DNA of 47,012 bases from Parcubacteria group bacterium (GCA_943358385.1 CALRGX010000009.1:1-47012), one strand, 5' to 3'; positions 7,919 to 17,736 are shown, numbered from the stretch's first letter. Notes: a model not told the origin generated them from the letters alone. Made by a program: numbers and translations.

Positions 7919-9396
7919 CCAGTAGGTTGTTTAGTCAAAGTGAGGATGGTGTCGAAGGGAGAACGCAGTGCAAACACTGCGTTTTTTCCGTCTACGACCG
8001 AGTTCTGAAGTAAGAAGTTGAGAAGGGCTCGTTTCTCTGGCACTTCCGAACTCTCGAAGATCTCGAGTGCTCGCTTTGCCAGATTTAGCACTGTCTCTGC
8101 TGCTACAAAATAGCTTTCGTCTGCGTCAGTATGTTCTTCGAGTAGTATGTTGAGTTCCTGCTGTCGAGCTTTGAACTGATGCAGGTATTTGTCATATGCG
8201 TCCTGAGTAATACGTCCGTCGAGATGGTCGAGGTACATTTTGTCGAGTCGTTGTTGGAGCATATCGTATTCCTTTCGTAGTCCAGCCAATGCGTTTCCGT
8301 GGAAGGCCTCTTTTGAGCGATGGGATGCTTTGAGCCCCTCGACTACCTCATCGATCCGTTCCTGCGGGAGCTTGTCCAAAGCCCTCAAAACCTCGTACAC
8401 GGGCTTCAGGAGGTCCTTTTCGGGTATGTAGACCTTCTTGTCGCACAGGTCTTTTTTGGCGTTGGTGCAGCTGTAGTAAACATACTTACCCTTAGCTGTT
8501 TCTGGGCTCATAGCGCACCCGCAGCGGGCACAGCGTAGTAACCCTCGGAATATGTGCGGCTTTGCTGCGTATTGGAACGGCTTCTTGCCCCAACTGCTCG
8601 CTACCTTTTGGCATTGATCCCATAGTTCTTTAGTGACCAATGGCAGATACTTGTGAGGGTAAAGTCCGCGCTTGGATCGAGCGACGCCATAGTAGAACGG
8701 GTTCTTGATAATGTGTTCGATCATACTCGGCGCAAGCACCTTGCCGCTTTCGCTTACCAAGCCGTCTTTTGCTATTTGTTCGCGGACCTTTTTGAGAGAG
8801 TAGTTGCCTGTGGCGTAGAGTTCAAAGATGCGACGCACGAGATGCGCTCGTTCTTCGTCAAAGATGATGTCTTTGGTGCCTCGCTCATCGAGAGTGATGT
8901 TGGTGTAGCCAATAGGTGCTCTTCCCGTCCATTCGCCCCTGCGGCGCTTAGCTTCATAGCTGCGCTTCACGTTGTCGCTAATGGCGTTTGAGTAGTACTG
9001 CGCCAAGCTCACGGCAATGTTGAAGTGGAAGAGGTCGGTCGCTGGGGACTCTTTTTTGAGTACGAGGTTATCGCCTGGGAAGTGTAGCTCCACAAGCCCG
9101 TCGCGACGTAAACGTTCAAGCGCTGGTAGACCGACTAAGAAGTCACGGGTCAGACGATCTACCTTGTCGCAACACAAAGCCACAACCTCTTTCTGGTCTG
9201 TAACGTAGTCAATGACTTTCTGAAACTCCTTTCGGTGCTCTTTGTATGCCGACTCGTCAAAGATGTACTCCTTATCGAGCTTTAGGTTTTCGGTGCGATC
9301 AATATAACTACGCATCCGCGCTTGCTGCGCTGGAAGAGAGTTGCCAGCTTCTTTTTGTTCATCCGTTGATACTCTGGCAAGTATTATCGCTTTCAT
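7906..9396 (-). CDS. Large serine recombinase / site-specific integrase
   Basis: MKAIILARVSTDEQKEAGNSLPAQ (catalytic Ser motif), DKVDRLTRDF, Recombinase domain, zinc ribbon LLRCARCGCAMSP...YYSCTNAKKDLC, coiled coil. Confidence 0.93.
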   Translation of the reverse strand: MKAIILARVSTDEQKEAGNSLPAQQARMRSYIDRTENLKLDKEYIFDESAYKEHRKEFQKVIDYVTDQKEVVALCCDKVDRLTRDFLVGLPALERLRRDGLVELHFPGDNLVLKKESPATDLFHFNIAVSLAQYYSNAISDNVKRSYEAKRRRGEWTGRAPIGYTNITLDERGTKDIIFDEERAHLVRRIFELYATGNYSLKKVREQIAKDGLVSESGKVLAPSMIEHIIKNPFYYGVARSKRGLYPHKYLPLVTKELWDQCQKVASSWGKKPFQYAAKPHIFRGLLRCARCGCAMSPETAKGKYVYYSCTNAKKDLCDKKVYIPEKDLLKPVYEVLRALDKLPQERIDEVVEGLKASHRSKEAFHGNALAGLRKEYDMLQQRLDKMYLDHLDGRITQDAYDKYLHQFKARQQELNILLEEHTDADESYFVAAETVLNLAKRALEIFESSEVPEKRALLNFLLQNSVVDGKNAVFALRSPFDTILTLTKQPTGLRG

Positions 9397-11774
9397 AGTA
9401 GGTCCTCGAACTTCTTCCAGTTTTTATCGGTGTTTACCGATTTACCTTTGATGTACTCGTACTTCGAACCGTCGTTGCAGTACCAGATACCGTTCTCAAA
9501 AATAGCGATACCTCCAACATAGTTCTTCCCGAGTTGCTTGATCCACTTTGCCAGAGCGACAGCTTTATCCTTCGTTTCCTGTGAGGTCCCTGTATTGCCG
9601 TCTTTGGTATCGAATATGCCAATGCGTCCGTCTTTGAAGCGAATAACCCAGTCAGGGTAGAAAAGCGCGTCCTTCTTGTCCTCGGTGTTTCGGTAAGGAA
9701 TAGCGAGGTAGTTCTTTCCGTAGTCGCCATTTTTGAACCACCACTCGATCTCTTTTTTCTTTGTATCAATGTAGTCCTTGAACTTCAGTTCGTTATCACG
9801 ACCTGGATAGTCAGGAAGCACTAAGAACTTCTCGAGCGCACACAGTGCTTGAGGTATTTCCTCGTAGTCGTCTGTGTAGCCGTACTCCTCGAGGATTGTG
9901 AATGAGTGCGTCTGTGCCTGTTCGAGCTTCTTTCTCTTTTCCTCTATCAGTTTCTCGCTCGTTGGTTTGAAGTCCCGCAGGGCTTTGGTTATTGCAGGGC
10001 GGAACGCGCTCGAGGCATCCTGCTGGATGTCCTTCACAAACACTCGGTAGTAGTAATCGCTGTCTGGTCCGAATACGCTTTCCATCCAAAGTCGTGTCGC
10101 GGATTTGAGGACGCTCCACGATCGGGCAATGTTCGAGTACTTAGCTTGTTCATCGCTCTGTTCCTTCAGGAGCTTGTAGCAGAGGTAGTTGAACGTCTTT
10201 TCGACATCGTTGATGGACATCTCGAGCGAGACATCATCGCCCTTTTTGACGAAGTCGTATGCAAGCTGGTCGAAGTCCTCAAACTCAGTGTTTGCGACTA
10301 TGCGATTTGGAAGCGATGAGCTTGTATCAACCCCTTTCTTTTCGAGCTTCTTTTGAGCTGCGCCAAGTAGATCCTTTGAGGTAAGCCCGAAGTAGGAGTT
10401 CATAGAGTCAGCAAAACTCTTCTGGAAGATCATCGAACGTGGAATGTCGCCATAGTCGACACGAGACGCATAAGTAGTTGGGAGGTCGACATTTTTTATG
10501 CCGTCCTTTCTCAATACCTTCTGAGTGATAGGTTGATTGTTGCCAGATTGATCGGGTATCTCTACTTCCTTTCGCTTGTAGTTCGTGTAGAGGTATCCAA
10601 GGCGCAGCGCTGGATGGTCGTTATAGTCGTCCTTCAAGTGAGGTTCTGGCATTCGCAATATGCGCCCGATGGTCTGGGTATAGAACTTCTTTGACTTGAT
10701 CTCGCGGAACATAACAAGCACTCCTGCGCGAGGGCAATCCCAGCCCGTACCTGCCGCTTGCTTGAAGAGGAGGAACTCAACTTCGCAGTCATTAGCCGCA
10801 ATGCCGTCGAGATTTACTTTGTTCTTATCAAACCACTTAGCGATTTTGTGCTCTGGTATTCCTTTGCGTTTGAGGTATGCCGAGACGACTTCTTCTTTTG
10901 TTTTGTCGCCAGTAGCGGTCAGTTCTTTGTCGTCGTTTGGTAGCTGGATAAGCATCAAAGGGTTTACCTCTTTACCCATCGCCTTGAACTCGGTTTTGAG
11001 TTGTTCGCGCTTGCCGAGCCCCAGATCGAGCAGCACCTCGTCGAGGTCTTTCTTTCCGTACCCCTTTAGATCCTCATCGCTTTGAAGAACGATTTTTTCT
11101 TTGATAAGACCTTGGGCTACGACTGGCTCCCGATCAACTTCGACAAAGCTCTTCTGTCGATACGCCTCAAGCTCGTCTGCTTCTTCAGGTGTAGCAGTAA
11201 TGTGCAATACGATTTTCGGGTCGATGTAGTCGATGATGTTTTGAGCGAGGCGTGTTCCTTTGCTTTTATGCGCCTCGTCGATGATAAGCACGATCTCTCG
11301 CTTCTTTGCTTTTGTCCCATCGATAACATCCTCAAAGTACTTGCCTCGCTCTTTGTAGAGAGGATCATCCTTTTCTGGTCTGCGTAGCACGCGACTTTCC
11401 GCTGCCTCTGACACGACCTTCTGCCAATTCAGGAAGAGGATGTCGTTTGATTTGAGCAAGCCCTGATTTATGTCTGCGACCGTCAGTAGCCCATTTTCGA
11501 GGTTGTTGTTGAAGTACTCTTTGAACTTGTCGCGGCTCTGCATCGCAAGGTCATCACTGAATGTGATCCAGATAAATGCTTTGTCCTCGTCCCATTGGGG
11601 AAGATGGTTGAGGCCGCGTATAAAATGCGCTGCCATAAGCGTCTTGCCGCTACCTGTTGGTGATTTGAAGACGATGGGAAGCTGTCGACCAGCTTTCTTC
11701 CACTGCTGTACGAACACTGTTGTCAGTGCTTCGATCGCGTCTCTTTGGAATGATAGTAGGTTTGGTGTTGGCAT
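9393..11774 (-). CDS. res: Type III restriction enzyme, Res subunit
   Basis: Walker A FKSPTGSGKTLMAAHF, IIDEAHKS, LHITATPEE, C-terminal nuclease-like YPDWVIRFKDGRIGIFDTKD. Confidence 0.9.
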   Translation of the reverse strand: MPTPNLLSFQRDAIEALTTVFVQQWKKAGRQLPIVFKSPTGSGKTLMAAHFIRGLNHLPQWDEDKAFIWITFSDDLAMQSRDKFKEYFNNNLENGLLTVADINQGLLKSNDILFLNWQKVVSEAAESRVLRRPEKDDPLYKERGKYFEDVIDGTKAKKREIVLIIDEAHKSKGTRLAQNIIDYIDPKIVLHITATPEEADELEAYRQKSFVEVDREPVVAQGLIKEKIVLQSDEDLKGYGKKDLDEVLLDLGLGKREQLKTEFKAMGKEVNPLMLIQLPNDDKELTATGDKTKEEVVSAYLKRKGIPEHKIAKWFDKNKVNLDGIAANDCEVEFLLFKQAAGTGWDCPRAGVLVMFREIKSKKFYTQTIGRILRMPEPHLKDDYNDHPALRLGYLYTNYKRKEVEIPDQSGNNQPITQKVLRKDGIKNVDLPTTYASRVDYGDIPRSMIFQKSFADSMNSYFGLTSKDLLGAAQKKLEKKGVDTSSSLPNRIVANTEFEDFDQLAYDFVKKGDDVSLEMSINDVEKTFNYLCYKLLKEQSDEQAKYSNIARSWSVLKSATRLWMESVFGPDSDYYYRVFVKDIQQDASSAFRPAITKALRDFKPTSEKLIEEKRKKLEQAQTHSFTILEEYGYTDDYEEIPQALCALEKFLVLPDYPGRDNELKFKDYIDTKKKEIEWWFKNGDYGKNYLAIPYRNTEDKKDALFYPDWVIRFKDGRIGIFDTKDGNTGTSQETKDKAVALAKWIKQLGKNYVGGIAIFENGIWYCNDGSKYEYIKGKSVNTDKNWKKFEDLL

Positions 11775-11780
11775 AGCTTT

Positions 11781-13535
11781 TTATAGGTTGTGGATGCGGC
11801 GGTAGATCTCAAGTATCGGTTCAGGGATGGTCTTGACCGTAATACTTGGATTGTCCTCGAACTCATCCACAAACGGATCGTTTTCCCAGCTAAAGATGTA
11901 CACAGTGGTCGGCTTCTTTAGCGAGAGGACTTTCTTTGTGAAGTCGTCGAACTTATCGAAACTCTCTTTGAAGTAGATAGCTGTGTGACGATCCTTGTTC
12001 TCGAAAATCTCGAAGTGGCTATTTTTAGTAACGCCATCGAGCGTATTCTCTGCAATGGCCAACAGCTCGCACGCATTGTGCGCGAGTGCCAACTTGTCTT
12101 TATCGTTGGTGTTCAAAATACTGTGTTCCCCAACAAATCCAACTCGGTAGTATTTGAGTGATCCCCCGAGACCCTGCACCTTTTCTTTTTTCGAGTTCTT
12201 GTAACCACCAATGACCTTGCTAAGTCGAGGGTGGCACACATCACTGCATATCTTGTGTTTGACTTTTTCGCCGTTCCCATCAAGCTCCTGGTCGTTCGTG
12301 CACAAAATAAACTGCCTTGTTCCTTGGTCAGCTTCGTTCATCTCTAATACCGCTTGACCTGTGGTTCCAGAGCCAGCAAAGAAATCCAGTACGAAGGAGT
12401 TTTTACTACCAGCAATGGCAAGTATGTGCTTTATAAGTTCAACTGATTTTGGATTATCGAACACTTTTATGCTCCCGAATATGTTTTCGAGCGTTTTCTT
12501 TCCTGTGGAAGTACCGCCGACAACGTCCCTATCAAAGATGGATTTGTAGGGTATCGGTGTACCACCATACACTTTTTTGTACACTTTCCAGTTGCCCTTT
12601 TTATCCTTACGGACCAGCAAAAGGTCTTTATCTTTGTTGTATGTTTCTTTGCTCCAGAACCATCGAGCAACTCCTTTTACCTTCTTCCCGTCCTTGTGAC
12701 ACATCCACGGGTAAACTTCAGTTCCGTCAGGCGCAACTATCGGGTAGTCACAGTTTTTTGTGTATCCGTGAGACACGGTCCACAAACTATCCCACTTGAA
12801 CGAGAGTTGTCGTGCTTCGTCAAACTCAGGGTACTCATTATCGCTAATGATCTTATTGAATGCGCCTTCTTTGGTTTTGTCCTTGGCATAACAGAAAACG
12901 TATTCGTGAACCGTGTTTACATTTTTTGAGTCGTGGCCACCTGTCAGTTTTTGGTTCCAAATAAACGAGGTAACAAAGTTGCGTTCGTCAAAAATCTGGT
13001 CACATAGCATCTTCAGTTGAGCAAACTCATTATCATCAATACTGATGAAGATAACTCCCTTCTCACTCAACAAATCCTTTGCGAGTTCAAGACGCTTCCG
13101 CATAAAGGAGAGCCAGTAGCTATGGCGCAAAGGATGGTCTGTCGGAACCTCAGTTCCATCAGGGTATTTATCAAGTATCCTTTTGTCTTTATAGCGAAAC
13201 CCATCTGAGCCAGTATTGTAGGGAGGATCGATGTAAATGACGTCGATTTTTCCCTTATGGGTGTAGTTCAAGCACGTTAGTGCGTGGTAGTTTTCTCCTT
13301 CAATAAGGAGATGTGTCGCTTTATTATCGTCATTTTTTATATCGCACGTTGGAACTGCTGTAATGATCGGTAGCTTATTTTCGACGTCATCTTCAAACGC
13401 TTCAGGCACATCAATCCACGCGAGGCCATAGTTCTCGTTCCTGAGCGACTTCTTCATTCGCTCCAACTCCTTTTCGAGACGTAGGATTTTGTTGTCTTTG
13501 TCCCCAAGTATTTTTCTGATCTCGTCTTTTTCCAT
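11781..13535 (-). CDS. mod: Type III DNA methyltransferase, Mod subunit
   Basis: IDVIYIDPPYNTGSDGFRYKDKR (motif IV) and VLDFFAGSGTTGQAVLEMN (motif I). Confidence 0.92.
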   Translation of the reverse strand: MEKDEIRKILGDKDNKILRLEKELERMKKSLRNENYGLAWIDVPEAFEDDVENKLPIITAVPTCDIKNDDNKATHLLIEGENYHALTCLNYTHKGKIDVIYIDPPYNTGSDGFRYKDKRILDKYPDGTEVPTDHPLRHSYWLSFMRKRLELAKDLLSEKGVIFISIDDNEFAQLKMLCDQIFDERNFVTSFIWNQKLTGGHDSKNVNTVHEYVFCYAKDKTKEGAFNKIISDNEYPEFDEARQLSFKWDSLWTVSHGYTKNCDYPIVAPDGTEVYPWMCHKDGKKVKGVARWFWSKETYNKDKDLLLVRKDKKGNWKVYKKVYGGTPIPYKSIFDRDVVGGTSTGKKTLENIFGSIKVFDNPKSVELIKHILAIAGSKNSFVLDFFAGSGTTGQAVLEMNEADQGTRQFILCTNDQELDGNGEKVKHKICSDVCHPRLSKVIGGYKNSKKEKVQGLGGSLKYYRVGFVGEHSILNTNDKDKLALAHNACELLAIAENTLDGVTKNSHFEIFENKDRHTAIYFKESFDKFDDFTKKVLSLKKPTTVYIFSWENDPFVDEFEDNPSITVKTIPEPILEIYRRIHNL

Positions 13536-13537
13536 AG

Positions 13538-13717
13538 TTATTTTGTGCTCGCGTTCTTCAGGAACTTCTCAAACTCTACCTTCTCAATGCGGAACTCTTT
13601 GCCCAGCTTGTACGCCTTGAGCTTTCCCGCCTTGATGTAACGGTAGATGGTCATTATGTTTACGTCGAGCTTCTGTGCGAGGTCCTCGGCTCGGTAATAC
13701 TCCTGTTTATCCTTCAT
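13538..13717 (-). CDS. 59-aa excisionase/MerR-like HTH DNA-binding protein (absent from ORF track)
   Basis: MKDKQEYYRAEDLAQKLDVNIMTIYRYIKAGKLKAYKLGKEFRIEKVEFEKFLKNASTK, classic HTH_17 pattern. Confidence 0.85.
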   Translation of the reverse strand: MKDKQEYYRAEDLAQKLDVNIMTIYRYIKAGKLKAYKLGKEFRIEKVEFEKFLKNASTK

Positions 13718-13795
13718 ATCGTTGTTTTTATTGTACTTTACAATGGTTTACATATCAAATCGACCCTCTTGGTAAGTTGTTTCGCGCTCGTTTTT

Positions 13796-14920
13796 CTATG
13801 GCGGTCGTATCCGATATGCACTGAAGTTCTTGAGTGAAGTTCTTATTTGTCGCACCCAACCGTGCAAATGCCGATCCGAACGTCCGCTGTTGAGCAAGCT
13901 AATGCTCTCTGCAATGCGATACCACCCCCGCTGCGACTGCCTCTTCTCAAGTATCGCTCGCAGTTCGCGGATACCTCCCTCGTCGACACAAAGCGCATTG
14001 AGCCCAACGAGATAGACCGCATCCTTCGCTCGCATTTTTGGGTGCTGCCGAAGGATGCGTTTGAGCAGGTTCTTCGGATTACTTTCGGTCCCGAAGAGAA
14101 AGAGGTTCTCTCCCTCGATAATGGTTTCCCAGTAGGATAGTACGATTTTTTGGCATACATCCTTTTTGAAGACCTGCTCGAATGTCGGGTTTATCGGTAG
14201 GCCAAGACGTTTGAGCAGTCCGTTGATCTTCTGTTTCTGTGTAAGGCGTATCTCGAGACGCAGTATTTCGAGCGATGGCTTTTCCGACTTTATCATCTGG
14301 AAGAGTGATAGCTGGTTCGGCACTGGGTCTTTGTCGACCGCTCGTTTTTTCGTCTGAGCAAGGTCCGCGATTTTGTCGTACACAACCACAGAGTGTGCCT
14401 GGGTGTATCCCTGCAAGCTCTGCCCTCCGTTGCGGAAGCTGGTTTTCTGTAGATCGAACTTCTTATTGAGATTTATTTTCGCAAGCTCTCGAGATACAAG
14501 CGATGCGGTGTATCCATCCGAGAGGACGATGTTCTTTGACGGATGAAAGGCCGCTACTGTCGCGTTGATTATGCTGCGCTTCTGTACGATACAGCCCGCC
14601 TCAAGTAAACGATCGTGGAGCAGTTCGACCACGCGCGGGAAGTCCTTATCCGTTACCTCCTCGAGGTTGTTGCCGAGTAGTAGTTTGGAAACCGAGAACT
14701 CTATCTTCACGAAGGATACTTTTTGTCCGCGACTGATACTGCGACTGATGCCCGTGAGCCGCGGTCGGTACACACCATCGCTAATGCCTCGAGGAGGATT
14801 TTTGGTGTGCTTGGAATAGACACTGGTCCGTGCCTGTAAGTCCCACGGCCGCGTCCCATTTCCGTTCGCAATGTCGAGAACCTGGTCTCTGGGGATGTTG
14901 AGTACCACGGTATCAAGCAT
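13796..14920 (-). CDS. Possible phage/plasmid replication initiator (gene II/X-like) protein
   Basis: Starts MLDTVVLNIPRDQ; contains LEILRLEIRLTQKQKINGLLKRLG resembling II/X-family Rep. By-eye similarity only. Confidence 0.45.
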   Translation of the reverse strand: MLDTVVLNIPRDQVLDIANGNGTRPWDLQARTSVYSKHTKNPPRGISDGVYRPRLTGISRSISRGQKVSFVKIEFSVSKLLLGNNLEEVTDKDFPRVVELLHDRLLEAGCIVQKRSIINATVAAFHPSKNIVLSDGYTASLVSRELAKINLNKKFDLQKTSFRNGGQSLQGYTQAHSVVVYDKIADLAQTKKRAVDKDPVPNQLSLFQMIKSEKPSLEILRLEIRLTQKQKINGLLKRLGLPINPTFEQVFKKDVCQKIVLSYWETIIEGENLFLFGTESNPKNLLKRILRQHPKMRAKDAVYLVGLNALCVDEGGIRELRAILEKRQSQRGWYRIAESISLLNSGRSDRHLHGWVRQIRTSLKNFSAYRIRPP

Positions 14921-15132
14921 TTGATTGTTCGTGCCTCGGTGCTCGGTAGAGGTGCGGATTGTTTCGTTTATCCACCTCAAGAAGTAGCGCAAAGAAGCCC
15001 ACCAGATTGTTGGTGCTTGCGGGATCGACCAGCAGTTCCTGAGAGGACTGCTTCGACTTCTTTTGCTTTTTCTTTACCTTGGTCACGCACGTATCGTATG
15101 CGTGTATAGGTTGAGGGTGTCCTAAGACAAAT

Positions 15133-16257
15133 CTAAGACAGGTACTTTGAGTTTATTTTTGCGGATTGCTTGGTCGTTATGAAGAACTCTGGGAAGCCCT
15201 CTTTAGCGAGCTTTTCGCGTATTTGATAGACCGCATTGTAGTAACGCTTGTCGCCTGGCTTTTTCTCGTCCACTCGCTCGGCTATCTCTGAGAAGAACCA
15301 CTCTTGCGGGACATCTTCTGGCTTCTCGAAAATGATGCGTAGCGCGTGGTACTGATCCGAGAACTTCCGTATTGCCACTTCGTGTCCGTGCACGTACAGG
15401 CGTGATTTGTCGGCATCAAACGACAGTGCCGTGCTTATTTTCCCTGGACCTGCCAACGCTTTTTGGGCTTCTGCAAAATGTGCCACTACATACATATGAA
15501 ATCGCTGTGCTTTTGGCCGCACTTTCTTTGGATTGAAGAAAACTGGATCACGCTCTGCACGGTCTTCCTCGATTTTTGACCACTCACCCATAATGACGCT
15601 GAAGTTGAGGAGGTCGAAGGTAGCACCAGCTTCTCGCTTTTTATGTCTCTCCACAATCTGCTTGTGCGTCTCGCGCCCTTTGCGCACCACATCGCGTAGT
15701 TCATAAAGACGCATTTGTGCTCCCCACAACGCATCCTCTGAGCCGCGCTCGAGCTCCTTTTTCGTCTCAAGAAAATCGTCGAGCTCCTGTATCGGCAAGT
15801 ACTGACGCACGATGGTGTTATTTGTTGGGGAGAGCTCGACATACTTTGATGCAAAGTCCTTATGCTCGGGTAGTCCGTAGAGCACTTCGAGTACATCGTG
15901 AAGTTCGTCATACAGAGTGTAAGGTAGGGGCGAGCTACTGAAAGCACGTTTTTCTTCAAAGTCACCATATTCCTTCAGAGCATTTTTTATCGTCGCGTTT
16001 TCTATACTTTCATCGGACACGTAGCTACTGATCTCTTTGTGTAACGCACGTATTTTCTTGAGGGCAACCTCTTGTTGAGTTGCGTACTTATCCATCAATC
16101 CTTTAGGCATCAAAGAGATTTGGGATGTTATGACATCGAACTCTGGCACAGCATCGCCATAATCAAGATAGTCAGTCAGGCCAACAAAAAATGCCTTCGG
16201 GTCATCCTGTCCAATGAAGGTGCTGAAGTATCGTTCGAGTATTTGTAGTGGGTCCAT
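15133..16257 (-). CDS. Unknown protein, helical N-terminus plus possible winged-helix C-terminus
   Basis: C-terminus SRLYVHGHEVAIRKFSDQYHALRIIFEKPEDVPQEWFFSEIAERVDE...YNAVYQIREKLAKEG resembles OmpR-type wHTH. Confidence 0.5.
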   Translation of the reverse strand: MDPLQILERYFSTFIGQDDPKAFFVGLTDYLDYGDAVPEFDVITSQISLMPKGLMDKYATQQEVALKKIRALHKEISSYVSDESIENATIKNALKEYGDFEEKRAFSSSPLPYTLYDELHDVLEVLYGLPEHKDFASKYVELSPTNNTIVRQYLPIQELDDFLETKKELERGSEDALWGAQMRLYELRDVVRKGRETHKQIVERHKKREAGATFDLLNFSVIMGEWSKIEEDRAERDPVFFNPKKVRPKAQRFHMYVVAHFAEAQKALAGPGKISTALSFDADKSRLYVHGHEVAIRKFSDQYHALRIIFEKPEDVPQEWFFSEIAERVDEKKPGDKRYYNAVYQIREKLAKEGFPEFFITTKQSAKINSKYLS

Positions 16258-16273
16258 TGTCTCTTTACTATAG

Positions 16274-16303
16274 TTTACAATCGCTTACCGTTCAATGTAT
16301 AAT
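16274..16303 (+). promoter_or_regulatory. Promoter (-35 TTTACA, -10 TATAAT) of the SDH-like protease gene, probably leaderless
   Basis: TTTACA at 16274-16279 and TATAAT at 16298-16303 (18-bp spacer); -10 ends 8 nt before ATG 16312, no RBS. Confidence 0.6.
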
Positions 16304-16311
16304 GTTTTTAT

Positions 16312-17370
16312 ATGGCACGGCGCAGAGGAACAAACGGGCAGACTGAAAAAGACAGGCGCAAGGCGCTTATCGCGGAACTCGAAACGGCTCGCGGAAGTAA
16401 GGTCATTACATTTATCACTTCGACGCGTGGCGGGCTCGATTTTCCTATCGCGATGGACAGTGTGCGAAAGCTCTTTGAACACCTGAAGAGTGCAACAGCC
16501 CGCGGTGCGAAACCCAAAATAGATTTGTTTATACACAGCAACGGAGGCGACGGTATCGTCCCCTGGAAACTCGTGACGTTGATACGTGACTACTGCTCCG
16601 AGTTCTCGGTTATTGTTCCTCATCGCGCCTTCAGCGCGGCAACACTCATCGCACTGGGGGCAGACGAGATCGTGATGCACCCTATGGGTATGCTCGGACC
16701 AACTGATCCGACCGTAACTAATCCGTTCAACCCTCAAAATCCTCGCAATCCGAATGAGCTGCTCGGTATTAGCGTTGAGGACGTATCGGCATACATAAAG
16801 TTGGTAAAAGACGACTTCGGGATTACACACGAAGACGAACTCATACAAGCAGTCAATGCACTCTCACAACACGTGCACCCTCTCGCCCTCGGAAACGTGA
16901 AGCGTTTTCATTCTCAATCTCGAATGCTCGCAAAGAAGTTGCTTGAGCTGCATATGAAGGATGGCACAGAGGACCATAAGATAGCAGACATCGTAGACAA
17001 CTTGAACTCGAAGCTCTTCTTCCACGGCCACCCAATCCATCACAAGGAAGCACAAAAACTCGGGCTGAAGGTAAAACTCGCTACAAAACCTGAGCAGGAT
17101 TTGATCTGGAACTTGTATTTGGCTTATGAAAAAGAGATGAGCTTGGACGAAGAGTTCCGCTTTGTTGATATGTTCCTTTCACAGCATCCTCAGCTAACTA
17201 ATGGACAATCACAAGTAATAGACCTTCCGAAGGTAAAGGGGGTCTACATAGAAAGCGCGGCACGCACAGATGTTAGAACCGTTGACTTCCAGGTGTTCGG
17301 GCAAGGAATACAGAATGGGATAATCAATACCCAGTTACTAACAAAGAGGGCTGGCTGGGAGCAAGAGTAA
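16312..17370 (+). CDS. ClpP-fold serine protease (SDH_protease / SppA-like)
   Basis: IDLFIHSNGGDGIVPWKLVTLIRDY...PHRAFSAATLIALGADEIVMHPMGMLGPTDPTV. Confidence 0.82.
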   Translation: MARRRGTNGQTEKDRRKALIAELETARGSKVITFITSTRGGLDFPIAMDSVRKLFEHLKSATARGAKPKIDLFIHSNGGDGIVPWKLVTLIRDYCSEFSVIVPHRAFSAATLIALGADEIVMHPMGMLGPTDPTVTNPFNPQNPRNPNELLGISVEDVSAYIKLVKDDFGITHEDELIQAVNALSQHVHPLALGNVKRFHSQSRMLAKKLLELHMKDGTEDHKIADIVDNLNSKLFFHGHPIHHKEAQKLGLKVKLATKPEQDLIWNLYLAYEKEMSLDEEFRFVDMFLSQHPQLTNGQSQVIDLPKVKGVYIESAARTDVRTVDFQVFGQGIQNGIINTQLLTKRAGWEQE

Positions 17371-17390
17371 ATCGTAGAATGTAAATAGCT

Positions 17391-17603
17391 ATGGCTAAAC
17401 AACCTCCACAAAAACAGCGTGTCCCTCAGCAGAGTCAGCTGCCACAGGATCGCACTCACGTCGAAAAGGCGTTCAACTCGGTTTCTACTCCGATACGCGA
17501 AATGATAATGCCTCGAGAGTTCAATACTGTTAGTGACCCGAAAACTCGATCTCAAACGAGCGGTCAGATCGCGACCACTCTTTCTTCTGACTGGAGCTAC
17601 TAA
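17391..17603 (+). CDS. Small hypothetical protein
   Basis: 70-aa ORF directly downstream and co-oriented with the protease gene. Confidence 0.45.
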   Translation: MAKQPPQKQRVPQQSQLPQDRTHVEKAFNSVSTPIREMIMPREFNTVSDPKTRSQTSGQIATTLSSDWSY

Positions 17604-17699
17604 GATAGATGCAGTTGGGGCATCGCGACCGTTAGCCACTGAAGCTCGCGTTCAAGCGCCTTCCAATCGACTGTTCTAAACCCATCCAGCCATCGGAGC

Positions 17700-17736
17700 A
17701 AATTAAAAATCACCCTCAAAGGGGTGATTTTTAATT
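17700..17736. terminator. Bidirectional terminator hairpin
   Basis: AAATTAAAAATCACCC-TCAAA-GGGGTGATTTTTAATTT. Confidence 0.8.
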
